Source of the DNA: CAYRSS01 sp964426945
GTDB taxonomy: Bacteria > Planctomycetota > Phycisphaerae > UBA1845
Direction of reading: 5' to 3'
Assembly: GCA_964426945.1 (NCBI GenBank)
Contig: CAYRSS010000048.1
Location: 1-30,893 of the forward strand
DNA length: 30,893 nucleotides
Shown: one piece after another, positions 8,446-17,326 of the stretch
Position numbering within the stretch: the first letter of the stretch is position 1
Layout of the letters: each line of letters opens with the position of its first letter
Notes under the pieces: generated by a model
The model's input: only the letters and a program-made list of their open reading frames with translations
Told to the model about the DNA's origin: nothing
The model's database searches: none
Program-made: the position numbers and the translations under genes

Positions 8446-8609
8446 CGGCCGGGGCCGCTGCGGCCGGGTCGGGGCGCATGCTTCCAGCGTCGACAATCCA
8501 GCGTTTAATCCGGGGTCAGCCCCCGCTTTATTCGCCTTCACGGCCCGGGGAACCGGGCTCGCGGCGGAGCCAGACCATTTTTACACCCCACGCCTCAGGA
8601 GTGGGAAGC

Positions 8610-10229
8610 ATGTCCTTCATCAACGTGAGTTTCGCCATCGCTCGTCGCCGCGCGGCCGGGGGCTTGGCCGCCTGCCTGCTGGTCGTCGCGGCGCCGCTGC
8701 GCGCGGCCCTCTACGAAGTCGGCCCGGGCCGGCCGTTCGCCAACATCGGCGACGTCCCGCTCGAGTCGCTGGCCGCGGGCGATACGGTGCTGATCCACTG
8801 GCGGGCGGCGCCGTATCGCGAAAAGTGGGTCGTCGCGGCCGCGGGTACGGCGGCGGCGCCGATTGTCTTTCGCGGGGTGGCCGGGCCGGGCGGCGAGCTG
8901 CCGGTCATCGACGGCGAAAACGCCACGACGCGTCAGCAGCTTTCCTACTGGTCCGAGCAGCGAGGGGTCATCAAGATCGGCGGGTCGAGCACGCCGGCCG
9001 ACGGCCCGGCGCAGTGGATCGTCATCGAGAATCTCGACATCCGCGGCGCACGCTCGCCGGCCTCGTTCACGGACGACAGCGGGGCGGTGCAGAGCTACGT
9101 CTCGGCCGCCTCGGCGATCTTCGTCGAGCTCGGCTTTCACATCACCATCCGCGGCTGCATCATCCGCGACTGCGGCAATGGGCTGTTCGTGGCCTCAAGC
9201 GATGACGCCGCCAGCCGCGACATCCTCATCGAGGGCAACTACCTGCACAGCAACGGCAACTCGGGCAGCATCTTTCATCACAACGCCTACACCGCCGCCA
9301 TCGGCATCACGTATCAGTTCAACCGCTTCGGCCCGCTGCTGGCCGGGGCCGGCGGCAACAACCTCAAGGACCGATCGGCCGGGACGGTCGTGCGCTACAA
9401 CTGGATCGAAGGGGGCAACCGCCAGCTTGACCTCGTCGAAGGGGAAGACAGCGGCCTGATCCGCAGCGACCCGACGTATCGCGAGACGTTTGTCTACGGC
9501 AACGTGCTGATCGAGCCGGCCGGCGCGGGCAACCGGCAGATCTGCCACTACGGCGGCGACAACGGCGACGAAACCACCTACCGCAAGGGCGCGCTCTACT
9601 TCCACCACAATACGATTGTCTCGACGCGCACCGACCGCACGACCATCTTCCGCCTGTCGAGCAACGACGAAGCCTGCGACATGCGCAACAACATTCTGTT
9701 CACCACGCACCCGGGCACGGACCTGTCGCTGCTGGACAACACGGGCGAGCTGCACCTCAGCCACAACTGGGTCAAGCCCGGCTGGGCGCAGTCGTTCGGC
9801 GGCACCGACGGCGTGCTGATTGATGACGGCACCTGGGTGACGGGCACAAGCCCGGGCTTCGCGGACTTCGCGACGCAGGACTTCCGGTTGCCGGAAGCGT
9901 CGGCCTGCGTGAATGCGGGCGGTCCGCTGGCGGGCGAAGTGCTGCCCGAACACGCGGCCCTGTGGCAGTACGTGCGCCACCAGACGGGCGTGCCGCGGCC
10001 GATAGCGGGCGCGGCCGACATCGGCGCGTATGAGTTGGCGACGGCGTTGTTGTTCGACGGGAACGGAGACGGCGCGGTCACGCTCGACGACTGGCCGGCT
10101 CTGCGCGACTGCCTCGCCGGGCCCGCCGCCCCGGCCTCATCGGCGTGCGAAGCGCTCTTCGACGGCAACGGCGACGGCGCGGCAGACCTTGGTGACGTCG
10201 TGCTCTACGCCCGGGAGGTCTCGCCCTGA
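8610..10229 (+). CDS. Secreted right-handed beta-helix protein with dockerin-like tail
   Basis: A 539-residue protein with a signal peptide (about residues 1-32, twin-Arg-like basic start then LAACLLVVAAPLRA). The body has the short repeating strands and Asn/Gly turns of parallel beta-helix proteins (for example IENLDIRGARSP, HITIRGCIIRDCGNGLFV, LIEGNYLHSNGNSG), the fold of pectate lyases and other polysaccharide-acting enzymes. The last 60 residues (480-539) contain two calcium-loop repeats, FDGNGDGAVTLDDW and FDGNGDGAADLGD, as in dockerin type I domains that are frequent on exported planctomycete proteins. AGGAG at 8597-8601 lies 8 bp before the ATG at 8610, which decides the start over the longer open frame. 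Enzymatic activity cannot be told. Probably acts outside the cytoplasm on surface or environmental glycans. Confidence 0.85.
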   Translation: MSFINVSFAIARRRAAGGLAACLLVVAAPLRAALYEVGPGRPFANIGDVPLESLAAGDTVLIHWRAAPYREKWVVAAAGTAAAPIVFRGVAGPGGELPVIDGENATTRQQLSYWSEQRGVIKIGGSSTPADGPAQWIVIENLDIRGARSPASFTDDSGAVQSYVSAASAIFVELGFHITIRGCIIRDCGNGLFVASSDDAASRDILIEGNYLHSNGNSGSIFHHNAYTAAIGITYQFNRFGPLLAGAGGNNLKDRSAGTVVRYNWIEGGNRQLDLVEGEDSGLIRSDPTYRETFVYGNVLIEPAGAGNRQICHYGGDNGDETTYRKGALYFHHNTIVSTRTDRTTIFRLSSNDEACDMRNNILFTTHPGTDLSLLDNTGELHLSHNWVKPGWAQSFGGTDGVLIDDGTWVTGTSPGFADFATQDFRLPEASACVNAGGPLAGEVLPEHAALWQYVRHQTGVPRPIAGAADIGAYELATALLFDGNGDGAVTLDDWPALRDCLAGPAAPASSACEALFDGNGDGAADLGDVVLYAREVSP

Positions 10230-10247
10230 CGCGGCGACCGGGTTGCC

Positions 10248-13200
10248 TTACTTCGCCTTGGCCTTGCGGGCGTCGGCGATGAGCCGGGCGATTTCCTCGG
10301 CGCGCGAGCGTGGGCGACCGACGGCCGCGTCTGCCGTGGTGAGTTGCGCATCCGCCATGGGCTCGTCGGCTTCCTGTGGCTCGGGGGCCTGACGCGACGG
10401 ACGGCCGATGCGCTCCGCCGGCTTGCTGACGATCGCCCCCAGCGGCTCGGACGCGCGGGAGAGGGCTTGCAGCCCGCCCGCCGGGTGCGTCTGGCTGATC
10501 GTCGGCGCCTGGGCGAGCGTGCGGGCGAGGCGCTCCTGCGCCCGGGCCGCCTCGGCCACCCACTCCTGCAGCGTGTCGGCGGCGCGGTGGGTCTCCTGCT
10601 GAAGCTGGGTGAGCTTCTCGGTCGCCTCGCGGCTGGTGCGGTCGAAGGTGGCGCTGCTCGCGTTGGCCTCCAGGGCCGACTTGGAGAGCTGCGCGAAGAC
10701 CTTGCGCACCGCCGCGCACACCGACTCAAGCTTGGCCGCCTGCGTCTGCGCCGCCTCGACGGCCGCCATCGGCCGGGCGACGGCCTGCTCGATTTTGTCG
10801 TCGAGCTTCGCGGCACGGCTGTCGAGCCCGCGGATCTGGGCCGAGAGCTGTTCCGCCTGCGCGACCAGTTCGCGCATGAGCCGCTCGCCGGCGACCACGG
10901 TGTCGGCCTGTTCGTCGATGCGGCGCATCACACCTTCGCCACGATCGACCTGGTCGTTGAGCTCGGTCGTGCGTTCCTGAACCTCGGCGGCGATGCGCTC
11001 GGCCTGGCGCCCGATGTCCTCAAGGGTGCGCAGCACGGTCTCGGCGGTGTCGCGTTCGGCCCGCAGCACGTCGGCCACGCGGCGGCCGTCCTCGACGAGG
11101 CCGCCCACCGAACGCGCGAGGCCGTCCGCCTGCTGGACCAGGCGTGCCGCGTCGGCGACGGGGCCGCTGTCGGCCCGCACTTCGGCGAGAGCCGCTTCCA
11201 GCCGGCGGCCGAGCTCGTCCGCCGCCTGCACCGTAGCCGCCAGTTTCGACTCGCCGGCCTCCGCAGACTCGGCAACCGCCGCAAAGTGGGCGAGCCGCGC
11301 GGTCATCTCGTCGGCCCCCTCCATCGCGGTCCGCACGGCGCGGGCCCGCTCCTCCGCCGTGGTCACCAGCGTCCCGATCTCGGCCGAGACCGAGCCGAGG
11401 GCGTCGGCCGAGGCGGTGATGCGGCTGAGCAGGTTCTCTGCGCGGGACTGTTCCGCGGCCATGCGCTGCATGCGCTCATCCATGTCAGTGCGCATCGACC
11501 ACATGTCGGTGGTCAGGTGCTGCAGTTGCTCCTGCGCCGTCGCGGCTTCCGTCGTGCAGCGCTCGATCGCGTCGACGCGGTCGTCCACGTCGCCGCGGAG
11601 GGCGTTGATCGCACCCACGAGCCGTTCGGCCTGCTCGGTGACCGCGGACGCAGCCTGGGCAGACTGCTGAATCCGCTCGATCGTGCCGTCGGAGTCGGAC
11701 ATCGCCGCGTCGAGGCGTTCCACGGCCTGGATCGCGCGGGATCGAGCGCCCGTAAGGCGACCGACAAGTTCCTCGGCGCCGGTGCCGGACTCCATGAGCG
11801 CGGCAAGGCGCCGCTCGGCGTCTTCGAGCACGGCCTGAATCCGGGTGGTGGTCTGCGCGGCGCGGGAGACCGAACCGTTGAGGGTCTCTTGCACCGCCGC
11901 TGCTTCGCCCGCTCGCTGGACGAGCGCGGCGAGCGCTTCGGCGCGTTGTCCCGCCTCGGTCTGAAGGGTGCGGAGCTGTTCACAGGCGGCGCCGACCTGC
12001 TGAAGTTCGTTCGCGGTCGCGCCATGTGCGCCGTCGAGACGGTCGATCAGCCGGCGGACGTCATCCGCCAGGACCTTGCCATTCTGGACGGCGTCCTCAA
12101 TGCGCCCGCTGACCAGGTCGGACTCAGCGACGGCAGTCTGCCAGGCGGTAATCCGCTCATCGACGTGCTGCGATGTTTCGGCGGCGCGCTCTGAGGCGCC
12201 GTCGAGGCCGCGCAGCACGGCCTGCCCGCTGCGGTTCGCCTCGACCAACTGGCCCAGCAGCGAACTGGCGGCGGCCTGGTGCGAGCCGATCTGGGCCGAC
12301 TTCTGCTGCAGGTCGCCGAGCGCCGCCGTCGCGGCGTCCTTCACCAGCGACGCGTCGCGGAGGATGGCACGCAGCGACTCGGAGGTTTCCGCTGCGCCTT
12401 GTCGCGCTGCGGTGATGTCTTCCAGCAGCCGCTGGGCGCCCTCGATCTGCCGATGTGTGCCGGCGGCGCGCTCGCAGGCGGCGCCGATGTCTACCAGCAT
12501 CGTGCTGCTCGTGCGCTGCATCACTTCCATCTGTCCCGACGCGCGGCGCACGTCGTCGACCGCCGCGGCAGTGTCCCTGAGCAGACCGTCGAGCGTGTGG
12601 GCGGCCTCCTCGGCTTCGTGGGTCCGGCCGGCGGCCTCGTTGGAGATGCGCGAGACCTGTTCGAACACCGCGCGGACCTCTTCCTGCTCGCGGCGGGCGT
12701 TCTGGATGAACCGCGCCGCCTGCTTGTCCATGTCGGCGAGCTGCTGGGTGAACTGGTCGCGATGCCGGGCGGCGCCTTCGCCGGCGGCCTCCACCGCGGC
12801 GAGCACCTCGTCGACGCGCGTCCGCGCTTCGGTCAGACCGTCCGTCACGCGGGCCTGGTCCCGATCGAGCTCGGCGATCATCGCGCGGAACCGCGACTCT
12901 ACGGCCGCCATCTTCTCCGGCGTGCACGATTCACGCACGGCTTCCGCGCGACCAATCACGTCGCGCAGGGCCTGCTCGCGCCGGTCCATTTCCGCCCGCG
13001 AGGTCTCGACGACCGCCGCCACTTCGCGGCTGAGCGTCTTGAGATCTGCATGAGCGCGGTCACCGCTCTCCAGCGCGGTCATCAGCAGGGCGACCTTCTC
13101 CTGCGAACGTTCCAGCTTCTCGAGCAGCTCTTCCGCGAAGCCCGTCATCCGCGTCTCAATGCGCGCAGCGCGGGCGCAGGACTCCTCGAGCTGCGCCTCC

Positions 13201-14591
13201 TTTTGTTCCGCTTCGCCTGAGGCGGCGCTGAGCGACTCGGCACGACGCTCGATCGAGTCCAGCCGCCGCTCGAAGCGCTCCAGCACCGATTCGCTCCGGG
13301 TGGTCAGGTCGGCGAGCACGTCCGAAGCCCGCTCCACCGCCGCGGGCAGCACATCGAGCAGCCGCTCGGCGTTGCGCGTCAGCCCCTCCAGATGTTCCTC
13401 CAGCGCGCCGTAGTGGCCGAGGTTCGCGTCCTGCATCGCCCGGGCGCGGTCCGCCCGGCGGAGCAGCGCTTCGAGCCGATCCGCGGCGACGGCGGCGTCG
13501 GTCGTGCCGGCCATGGCGGTCAGCCTCGCGGCGGCGTCCGACACGCGGCGCCCGCCAGCCCCCGCGGGGCGGCGGCCGCGTGAGGACGCGGTGGTCTCGA
13601 TCCCCGCGCCCCGCTCGTGATCCGCCGCGTCCTCGAAATCCGAGGAGGCGCCGGCCGCAGGCGCGGGGCGGGTGTCTGCCGCCGAGCCGATCGGCGGCTC
13701 GTCCATGCGGGCGGCGGTGATCGTGCGGGCGACCTTGTCACGCTGCAAGATCACGTGGGGCTCATGCGGCCGGCGCGGGGCGCCGGCCGGCTTGATCCGG
13801 GTGGCGGCCTCGCGGGCGATGTCATCGTCGACGGTTTCCGCTCCCGCGCCGTACGCGGCGACGAGGCAGGCGTTGGCCAGCTGGTTGATCAGCCGCGGGT
13901 TGCCGCCCGTGTGCTGGCAGATGCGCAGCACGGCGTCGGGGGTGAACAGGTCCGGATTGGCGGCGCCGGCCACGCGGAGGCGCGTGCTGATGTACTCGCC
14001 GGTCTGCGAAGCGGAGAGCCCGGTCAGGGTCGATTCGGTGAACGCCTGCTGACGGAAGCGAGCGAACTCGGGGGCGGTCAGGGTCGTCAGCATCTGCGGC
14101 TGACCGACCAGAATCACCGAGGCCAGTCGTCGATCGTCGATCTGCAATTCGCTCAAGGCGACCGCCTTGAGCATCTCCTCGGCGTTGAGGTGTTCCGCCT
14201 GGTCGAACACGACGGCGGCGTGGTGATCCTCGCGGGCGTGCTGTGTGAAGTAGCGGCGGAGCCGCGCCAGGCAGCGGCGCGTGGTCGGATGACCCGAGAA
14301 GGTCAGCCCGAACGCTTTGGCCACCTCGCGGATGATGTGCCGGCCGTCGCCGGTCGGCACGGTGATCACCACGGCGTGATCCGTATTGTGCAGCCGCTGG
14401 AGCAGCGAACGGACCAGCATCGTCTTGCCGATGCCCGCCTCGCCCGCCACGATCGCCGGCCGGTGGCCGTAGCGCACAGCGTACTCGAGCGCCGCGATCG
14501 TCTCCGCTGCTTCAGGCGTGGCGAAATGGAATTGCGGATCGGCCCGATCCTCGAAAGGCAGCAGGCGCAGTCCGAAGTGTTCCAGGTACAT
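10248..14591 (-). CDS. ExeA-type AAA+ ATPase fused to a giant coiled coil
   Basis: 1447 residues. Residues 1-270 are an ExeA/GspA-like AAA ATPase: the typical opening MYLEHFGLRLLPFED, Walker A GEAGIGKT (50-57), Walker B AVVFDQAEHL (126-135), GQPQ sensor (163-166) and GGNPRLINQLANACL (229-243). A Pro/Arg-rich linker runs to about 350, then roughly 1000 residues of Ala/Glu/Arg/Gln heptad-like sequence without Pro, a long coiled coil reminiscent of chemoreceptor or tropomyosin-like rods. The tail (about 1380-1447) is Pro-rich and basic. No membrane span is seen. Standard ExeA proteins are about 300-550 residues with a peptidoglycan-binding domain, absent here. GAGGAG 8 nt before the ATG supports the start. 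Role unknown; an ATP-driven scaffold or filament in envelope or polar organisation is an inference. Confidence 0.85.
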   Translation of the reverse strand: MYLEHFGLRLLPFEDRADPQFHFATPEAAETIAALEYAVRYGHRPAIVAGEAGIGKTMLVRSLLQRLHNTDHAVVITVPTGDGRHIIREVAKAFGLTFSGHPTTRRCLARLRRYFTQHAREDHHAAVVFDQAEHLNAEEMLKAVALSELQIDDRRLASVILVGQPQMLTTLTAPEFARFRQQAFTESTLTGLSASQTGEYISTRLRVAGAANPDLFTPDAVLRICQHTGGNPRLINQLANACLVAAYGAGAETVDDDIAREAATRIKPAGAPRRPHEPHVILQRDKVARTITAARMDEPPIGSAADTRPAPAAGASSDFEDAADHERGAGIETTASSRGRRPAGAGGRRVSDAAARLTAMAGTTDAAVAADRLEALLRRADRARAMQDANLGHYGALEEHLEGLTRNAERLLDVLPAAVERASDVLADLTTRSESVLERFERRLDSIERRAESLSAASGEAEQKEAQLEESCARAARIETRMTGFAEELLEKLERSQEKVALLMTALESGDRAHADLKTLSREVAAVVETSRAEMDRREQALRDVIGRAEAVRESCTPEKMAAVESRFRAMIAELDRDQARVTDGLTEARTRVDEVLAAVEAAGEGAARHRDQFTQQLADMDKQAARFIQNARREQEEVRAVFEQVSRISNEAAGRTHEAEEAAHTLDGLLRDTAAAVDDVRRASGQMEVMQRTSSTMLVDIGAACERAAGTHRQIEGAQRLLEDITAARQGAAETSESLRAILRDASLVKDAATAALGDLQQKSAQIGSHQAAASSLLGQLVEANRSGQAVLRGLDGASERAAETSQHVDERITAWQTAVAESDLVSGRIEDAVQNGKVLADDVRRLIDRLDGAHGATANELQQVGAACEQLRTLQTEAGQRAEALAALVQRAGEAAAVQETLNGSVSRAAQTTTRIQAVLEDAERRLAALMESGTGAEELVGRLTGARSRAIQAVERLDAAMSDSDGTIERIQQSAQAASAVTEQAERLVGAINALRGDVDDRVDAIERCTTEAATAQEQLQHLTTDMWSMRTDMDERMQRMAAEQSRAENLLSRITASADALGSVSAEIGTLVTTAEERARAVRTAMEGADEMTARLAHFAAVAESAEAGESKLAATVQAADELGRRLEAALAEVRADSGPVADAARLVQQADGLARSVGGLVEDGRRVADVLRAERDTAETVLRTLEDIGRQAERIAAEVQERTTELNDQVDRGEGVMRRIDEQADTVVAGERLMRELVAQAEQLSAQIRGLDSRAAKLDDKIEQAVARPMAAVEAAQTQAAKLESVCAAVRKVFAQLSKSALEANASSATFDRTSREATEKLTQLQQETHRAADTLQEWVAEAARAQERLARTLAQAPTISQTHPAGGLQALSRASEPLGAIVSKPAERIGRPSRQAPEPQEADEPMADAQLTTADAAVGRPRSRAEEIARLIADARKAKAK

Positions 14592-15058
14592 GTCCGCGAC
14601 TCCTCACAACCTCCCGTCGTCCGGGAATCGGACGGCGGCTTGCTCACCACGCGCGACTGCAGACACGGCGGCGCCGGCACCCTGCCCGCGCACGGACCGG
14701 GCCCGGCCATGTCGATTGCATCGACGCACGCACGCCGAGGCTGAAGTTATCGGTCAGTTCACGGCCCATCGCCGACGTTGGCGATTCAGATCCCGCAGTC
14801 GGGACCCTCGCCCAACTCCGCCGGACATGGGCAGCCCTGGCCGGGTCGCCGTCACGTCACAGTGCTGAAAATGGCGGTCGGCTCGCCCCATGGGTATGCG
14901 GACGCGGAGTCGGGACTCGGGTCCGGAAGCGCGGCGAAGGCCCGCCGGCGGGGTCAGGTATTGTAGGTTCTCTTACCGGGAGGGCGTTCGACACCGGCAG
15001 TCAGCGCGGCAGAGGTCGCGGGGCGCGTCCGGCTCGACCGAACAGGAGGAAGCCACGC
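14592..15058. other. Intergenic region, no clear gene
   Basis: 467 bp upstream of the ATPase/coiled-coil gene and of the small ORF at 15059. Short open frames here have no family signal. A TATTGT at 14959-14964 could be a -10 box for the small ORF but has no partner -35. Nothing else is recognised. Confidence 0.4.
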
Positions 15059-15250
15059 ATGAAGTTCCGCGCGACCGTCAGTCAGCATCTCGCCCGCTGG
15101 AGCCCGACCAACCACACGCAGCCGCACGGCGGTCAGAACCGCCGCATCGCGCGTCCCACCCGACGGGCCGTGATTACGGCCGTGGCAGGCGGCTCGACGC
15201 TGGCGACCGCGGCCGCCCGTTATGTGGGGAGCCGCGCGCCGGGCCTCTGA
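15059..15250 (+). CDS. Possible small basic protein (63 aa), unknown
   Basis: Short frame preceded by one of the strongest ribosome binding sites in the window, AGGAGGA at 15044-15050, 8 nt before the ATG. The peptide is basic and His/Arg-rich at the N-terminus (MKFRATVSQHLARW) with a hydrophobic Ala/Thr/Val stretch (AVITAVAGGSTLATAAARYV) near residues 38-57, which could be a weak membrane segment. Its last 31 bp overlap the 3' end of the convergent Alg13-like gene. No family is recognised. The Shine-Dalgarno argues for translation; the small size and overlap argue for caution. Confidence 0.4.
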   Translation: MKFRATVSQHLARWSPTNHTQPHGGQNRRIARPTRRAVITAVAGGSTLATAAARYVGSRAPGL

Positions 15251-15732
15251 TCCGATCGCCCCGCTGGGGCGCATCGGGCGAAATCCGCCTCCATCGTCGC
15301 GACCAGCCGCCGTCCGAACCGCGCGGTATCCACGATCATCGGCGGCCGCGCCAGCGCCCGGGCGATGCAGTCGCCCAGATGGTCCAGCGATTCACAGAAG
15401 ATGAGCAGGCCGCGCCGGGCACACTCCACAAGGAACTCGTGCTGGTGGTCATCCGCCAGCACGCGGTTGGCGAGCCCCACCAGCGGCTTGCCGAGCTTCA
15501 GCGCCTCAATCGTCGTGCCGGTACCGCCGTGTCCGACGATCACCTCCGCCTGCCGGAACAGCTCCGGAATCCGCTCGCTGTAGCGAAACCAGGTCATGTG
15601 CTGCGGCTCATAGCGACCGGTGGCGATCTGGGCGACGAACTCCTGCCCGCGAAACCGCCCGGCGGCGAGCTCGTCGAGCTTCTGCATGAGCGAGTCAAAC
15701 CCGGCGGAAGTGCCCACGGTAGCGAGAATCAC
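15220..15732 (-). CDS. Alg13/PssE-like glycosyltransferase subunit (GT28 C-terminal domain)
   Basis: 170 residues. The start VILATVGTSAGFDSLMQKLDE and the motif GHGGTGTTIEALKLGKPLVGLANRV match the C-terminal Rossmann half of GT-B glycosyltransferases, as in Alg13, PssE or EpsF-like proteins, which bind the UDP-sugar. The frame is open to a GTG at 15750, but the GTG at 15732 forms a GTGA overlap with the stop of the upstream Alg14-like gene and has GGAGG 6 nt before it; it also places the conserved ATVGT at the N-terminus as in the family. Alg13 and Alg14 homologues act as a two-part enzyme, usually adding GlcNAc or glucuronic acid to a lipid-linked sugar at the inner membrane. Acceptor unknown. 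Confidence 0.82.
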   Translation of the reverse strand: MILATVGTSAGFDSLMQKLDELAAGRFRGQEFVAQIATGRYEPQHMTWFRYSERIPELFRQAEVIVGHGGTGTTIEALKLGKPLVGLANRVLADDHQHEFLVECARRGLLIFCESLDHLGDCIARALARPPMIVDTARFGRRLVATMEADFARCAPAGRSDQRPGARLPT

Positions 15733-16220
15733 AGGATGCCTCCGACCCACTCCCCCGACTTGAGCTTCGGAGCGAGCGCCTCATGCTGCACGAACAGGCG
15801 ATTGACCACGCCTAGCCGATCCAGAAGCCGCGCGACACGGCTCGGCGTGGTGACGCGCGTCAGCGATTCGACGTAGTAGGTCCGCGCGCCCATCAGCCCC
15901 CCCAGCAGCATCGCGGGCAGCGACAGATCCGAGCAGATCCCCAGCACCGCGTGCGGCCGCCGACGCAGCAACAGCACCGTCACGCCCCACAGGGCGCGAA
16001 TCAGCGCCACCGCCTGCGCAGACCGCGACCGCGGTGCGCCGGTCCGGATGGGCGGCACCAGGTGGATGTCGCCCTCGAGCCCGTTGCGGCGCAGCCACCC
16101 GGCGCAGTCAGGCGTGGAGAGATAGGTCTTCTCCCACGCCGGGCTGAGGGCGGGTATGATCTCCATCGCCTCGCGCCCCCAGCCGCCGCCGCCCACGATG
16201 ATGAGCACCCGGATCTGCAT
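15729..16220 (-). CDS. Alg14/PssD-like glycosyltransferase subunit
   Basis: 163 residues, the N-terminal half partner of the following gene. It begins MQIRVLIIVGGGGWGREAMEII, a variant of the Gly-rich GGHxxE loop of Alg14/PssD/MurG N-domains, and contains a hydrophobic helix-like stretch (LIRALWGVTVLLLRRRPHAVLGICSD) matching the region that anchors and recruits the Alg13-type subunit to the membrane; YYVESLTRVTTPS corresponds to the conserved YxES.xR segment. The stop overlaps the GTG of the Alg13-like gene by 4 bp, so the two are translationally coupled. No Shine-Dalgarno is evident before the ATG. Likely works in exopolysaccharide or lipid-linked glycan assembly; the other pathway genes are not in this window. 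Confidence 0.82.
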   Translation of the reverse strand: MQIRVLIIVGGGGWGREAMEIIPALSPAWEKTYLSTPDCAGWLRRNGLEGDIHLVPPIRTGAPRSRSAQAVALIRALWGVTVLLLRRRPHAVLGICSDLSLPAMLLGGLMGARTYYVESLTRVTTPSRVARLLDRLGVVNRLFVQHEALAPKLKSGEWVGGIL

Positions 16221-16390
16221 GGGTGATTCATCGAACCATCCGCTCGGAGGGTTTGGCAGTTGTCGCGGCTCGGGGATTGCCGATTGCAGGGCCGCCTCGC
16301 CCGAGGCGGTCGCCTGGGGGCGTTCCGGCGCCGCAGTGCTGGCAGCCGGGTTCGAATCGATCGCCTACCCTCGGGGGTTCGACGCTGCGT

Positions 16391-17314
16391 ATGACCCAGG
16401 TGCCTCGGAATCCGCTTCGAAGTCTCCTGATCCCGGCGCTGGCGTTCTGCCTGCTGGTGAATGCAGGCGCCGCGCCGAACGGCGGGGAGCCAGGGCGCAT
16501 ACGGTTTGAACCCGTGGGGCTGATCGGCGCGGCTGGCCTTCGCGAGTGCTCCGGCCTCGTGGCCAGCCGGACGCAGCCGGGCGTGCTCTGGGCCCACAAC
16601 GACTCCGGATCTCCCGCCGAGGTCTACGCCCTCTCCGCCACCGGCGAACACCTCGCCACCGTGCCAGTTCCCCGGGCCCTCAACCGCGACTGGGAGGACA
16701 TCGCCGCAGACGACCAGGGCTTCCTCTACCTCGGTGACATCGGTGACAACCGCGGCAGCAAGCCGCTGCACACCATCTACCGCATCCGCGAGCCCGACAT
16801 CTCGCAGCTCCCGATCAACCAGGCGGACGTCGAACAGCGCTACGTCTACACCTACGACGGCGAGCACCTGCCCGACGCCGAAGCGCTGTTCATCCACGAC
16901 GGCCGCATTCACATCCTGACCAAGACCTTGTTCGGTGCGCCGGTGCTCTACCGGCTCGAGGAGGCGGAGGGGCAGTTCGTCCGGCTGATGGAGGCCCGCT
17001 CGCGCGGCAGCGACCTGGCGATGAACGCCGTGCCGGTCACGACGCTGCCGGTGCGCATGGCCACCGGCGCCGACACGTCCCTCGACGGCCGGAAACTGGC
17101 GATCTGCAGCTATGGACAGGCGTGGGTGTTCGAGCTGTCGGAGGGTGGCGGCCTGGCGACGCTGCTGCGGCCGCGGCGCATCGCCTATCCGGGCGGGCAC
17201 CAGATCGAGTCGATCACTTTTGACGGCGACGACCTGCTGCTGGCGGCGGAGTCCCGCCGGATGTGGCGCATCACCGCGGCCCAGATCGAGGCGGAAACGA
17301 GGTTCTCCGATTGA
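16391..17314 (+). CDS. Exported beta-propeller-like protein, function unknown
   Basis: 307 residues with an N-terminal signal peptide (MTQVPRNPLRSLLIPALAFCLLVNAGAA). The body shows spaced beta-rich blocks such as SGLVASRTQPGVLWAHNDSG, DWEDIAADDQGFLYLGDIGDN and HQIESITFDGDDLLLAAES, typical of SdiA-regulated/esterase-like propeller proteins in which acidic DWEDIA and GDIGDN motifs recur. These are often annotated hypothetical. The frame is open farther upstream to 16223, but only the ATG at 16391 gives a signal peptide. No partner gene: its neighbours lie on the opposite strand. Enzyme activity cannot be predicted. Confidence 0.8.
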   Translation: MTQVPRNPLRSLLIPALAFCLLVNAGAAPNGGEPGRIRFEPVGLIGAAGLRECSGLVASRTQPGVLWAHNDSGSPAEVYALSATGEHLATVPVPRALNRDWEDIAADDQGFLYLGDIGDNRGSKPLHTIYRIREPDISQLPINQADVEQRYVYTYDGEHLPDAEALFIHDGRIHILTKTLFGAPVLYRLEEAEGQFVRLMEARSRGSDLAMNAVPVTTLPVRMATGADTSLDGRKLAICSYGQAWVFELSEGGGLATLLRPRRIAYPGGHQIESITFDGDDLLLAAESRRMWRITAAQIEAETRFSD

Positions 17315-17326
17315 TCGCGCGCGAGC

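Larger units (their letters stand above)
8041..8609. other. Divergent intergenic region rich in dispersed repeats
   Basis: A 569-bp spacer between the divergently transcribed GH38 and beta-helix genes. No convincing gene was found. It holds three unrelated repeat types in tandem order (8176-8215, 8244-8279, 8316-8350), a strong GC hairpin (8354-8371) and a TATAAT box (8440-8445). Both neighbours must start transcription here, so some of these elements lie in 5' leaders. Confidence 0.6.

Noticed and set aside
8478..8609. N-terminal extension of the beta-helix gene
   Set aside because: The ATG at 8610 has AGGAG at proper distance and begins a signal peptide.
10344..12194. 616-codon open frame antisense to the coiled-coil gene
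   Set aside because: It mirrors the repetitive Ala/Glu/Arg codons of the coil; the sequence is Gly/Arg/His-rich with no family.
16001..17200. Open frame antisense to the propeller gene, overlapping the Alg14-like start
   Set aside because: It conflicts with two better-supported genes and shows no motif.
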